Positions 61,752 through 64,000 of a DNA stretch of 64,000 nucleotides are shown one piece after another. The first letter of the stretch is position 1. Every line of letters begins with the position of its first letter. The stretch spans positions 994,001 to 1,058,000 of the forward strand of contig JAQFVV010000013.1 in the NCBI GenBank assembly GCA_028023455.1, read 5' to 3'. The notes beneath the pieces are model-generated. The model did no database searches. It worked only from the letters and a program-made list of their open reading frames with translations, and had not been told where the DNA came from. The stretch comes from Epiperipatus broadwayi (lineage: Eukaryota; Onychophora; Udeonychophora; Euonychophora; Peripatidae). The translations under genes were made by a program, and so were the position numbers.

Positions 61752-64000
61752 CATCATTATCCCAGATTAGCTTTAGGCATTATTTCGCGTATTATTTTAT
61801 ATGTATGTGTATTCTATGTATGTGTCTAAATATTATTTTTCAGACTTGTAGTATTGCTCTTGATAAAAACTATATGTAAATAGTTGAAACAAATGGATTG
61901 TTTAAAATAATTTACATTGCAGGAAGAAATTGGAGAAATTGTATAATATATTACACATTTGTTTGCATTAAAATTAATATAATTTCCTATAAATAGTCTC
62001 ATTTTATTTGTTTACAGTGTTGGTCTATTTTTTAGCATTGCATTGAGTTTCATAACCAGATTTATTTTAAAAAATAAAAAATAAATGATCTTTTCTGAGC
62101 TTATAAATTTAAATTTTTTTCATAAAAAAATAACAATAATACTATTTATATATAAAATCGATGGATATGAAGCAAATTAGAAAATTAATTAATATTCGTA
62201 AAGATGATTCAACATTATTTGCAATAACAAGAATTGATTTGTATCGTTTTATTTAAAAAATAAATATTAAAATTTAATTCTGAAAGATATTAAAATGAAG
62301 CTGAATCTTTTTTAATTATCATTTGTCCTTAAATGAAGTCATTTTTCTAATCAAATTTATTCAGTGTTTTATTTAATATTTATTTTTCTTCATTCTTTAG
62401 TTCTTTTTTATTCTTATCTTTGAATAAACTACTCTGATATTAATAATTTTTTCTATTTATTTATTCTTTTGTTCCATATTTGTTTACAGAAATCAGTTCA
62501 TAAAAAATAAAAAAAAACTATGACGGCTCATCCAACCATTTATTTTGAATATTATTTTGTATATTAAATCAATCTTGCATTGTGAAGAAGTTTAAGTGAG
62601 CTAAAAATGTGGAAAATATAAAAATGTTAAGAAAATCGTTAAACAAATAAGTTTTTTTGTTATTCAAGAATTCAATTTTATTTTTTTATTTTTTTTTTGC
62701 GTCAATTTATAAATTAAAAAAAAAAAAATCCAATTTTGTGAGAATTTTTTTTAAAATTCAATTTTATGCTTATATTCAGTTATACTTGAAGCAATATAAC
62801 ATTGTCTTGCAAATTATTTAAGATTAATTAGTTCTCATCAGATGTCAAGCCAGTTAAATTGACAGAAAATGATTGCTATCCATAGTTTGATTCATTGGTA
62901 AAGTGACGGATTCTAGAATTCAATGGATACGGATTGCAGCTTAGATCTCTCAGTTTAGGTGCTTCATCATCTTATGAATTCCTATTCAATAACTTTTCAG
63001 TTGTTTTTTTTAATCAGGACTATTTATAAAAACTGTAAGTTGATTTGAATATAAACTTTTTACAAATTCCATGCATCTTATTCTTATCACAGTGGTAGAG
63101 TAACAGACTCAAAAACTAAAATTTTTTGCAATGAAGATCAGTCTATTACTTATGGTACCCAAACATCACATGACATTACATGTAACTAATACTTAAATTT
63201 TTAACACTTTACATAATCTCTTAAACTTGCTGCTTTTTTATACATATATGTAAGTCTGAATTTGTACTTCTGTCTAAACATACACAGTCGAAAAAGATAA
63301 TGGTGAAAAAATATTATAAAAGACATTCTGTAAGGTAATCATCTATATAAAAATCCTGAGATTTTAAGTAACCTTTTGCGAGGTATTCAAATATTTCATA
63401 TAAATGTACAAATTTGTTTTAAAATTTCTTCAACTGTGATTGGTTAATGCTGGATAAACAATAACAGAAAGATTTTAATTTGCCTCTAGTCTCCCAAATA
63501 TATTTTTATTTTTAACTCTTGACTATGATAATCTTCACTACAGTATCATTTATATACTGCATTCTCACATGCATCAGAAATTCTATTACAAGTAAAACAA
63601 AAACATGATTTTTTAAATGTGGAATAAAAAACAGGTCCATCTTTTATGGGTTTTCTCATTCAGGCTTTACTTTAAATTATTAGGCAATGTTCAATGTAAA
63701 ATGGCAACTGTGTTGACTACAATTCTGTCTTTTCCACTATATAGAGAACTAAATTCCTGTTCAACTGTTTCATCTATGATCCAAACTTAATGTAGAAGTA
63801 TCTTCATTTATTCTATTTATCTTCAAAAGGTGATCAAAATTCACTTAACATCTCACAGCCATGTATTGTATTTAAATGTTATGCAGTAGTAAACATACTT
63901 AGTGCAAAATAATTACGATAACAGTACCACTTTCAACTTTTCATGAATTGACTGTATATTCAAATCTATATATATTTAAACTTTTATTCCAACACACACT
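61752..64000. other. AT-rich region, no gene seen
   Basis: Two short tRNA-like stretches (near 62889-62955 and 63095-63165) may be worn SINE heads but lack a good box B. A/T runs at 62680-62760. No coding signal. Confidence 0.45.

Overview
The window is AT-rich (clearly over 65% A+T by eye), repeat-saturated DNA from a eukaryote, most likely an invertebrate animal. The signs are Penelope-like, LINE and Ty3/gypsy retroelements, tRNA-headed SINEs with A-tails, palindromic DNA transposons and long microsatellites. I find no host protein-coding gene, rRNA, CRISPR array or operon-like layout. Nearly every protein signal belongs to a decayed mobile element. I cannot name the species: tRNA-Arg-derived SINEs recall those described from octopus, but that is only a lead.

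Layout. 60-2624 is a solo LTR of the gypsy family that occurs complete later on. 3153-3999 is a perfect GATA array of about 210 units. 4070-5880 is a decayed LINE, and 8665-9350 is the 3' end of a different LINE. 9.9-16.5 kb holds scattered SINEs and copies of a ~310 bp transposon family (called M here).

17.3-31.2 kb is the centrepiece, three elements nested inside one another. A dead LINE on the minus strand (17280-18273 and 30986-31160) was split by a Penelope-like element (18274-30968), which is flanked by a 17 bp target duplication. That element was itself split inside its reverse transcriptase by a 10.2 kb Ty3/gypsy element (19064-29241, minus strand, LTRs of ~2.48 kb). The Penelope-like element has inverted ends of ~500 bp, and each end carries a hammerhead-ribozyme-like motif.

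31.7-40 kb has more M copies, a 400 bp foldback element, AAT and CAG/GGT repeats, and SINEs. 39460-44103 is a second LTR element with ~1.3 kb LTRs whose 1.5 kb interior has only gag-like sequence. 44505-44965 is a LINE 3' fragment. 49080-54256 is a visibly more GC-rich LINE with CCHC ORF1, APE endonuclease and RT. It contains an odd duplication in which the second copy has lost most G residues, and a triplication of RT motif A. 57.9-61.8 kb is a cluster of four foldback elements, two of them carrying nested retroelement insertions. The remaining stretches are AT-rich without recognisable content.

The value of the window is as a record of layered transposition: the nesting order, target duplications and paired ribozyme motifs can be read from the sequence. 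None of the elements appears able to make an intact protein set.
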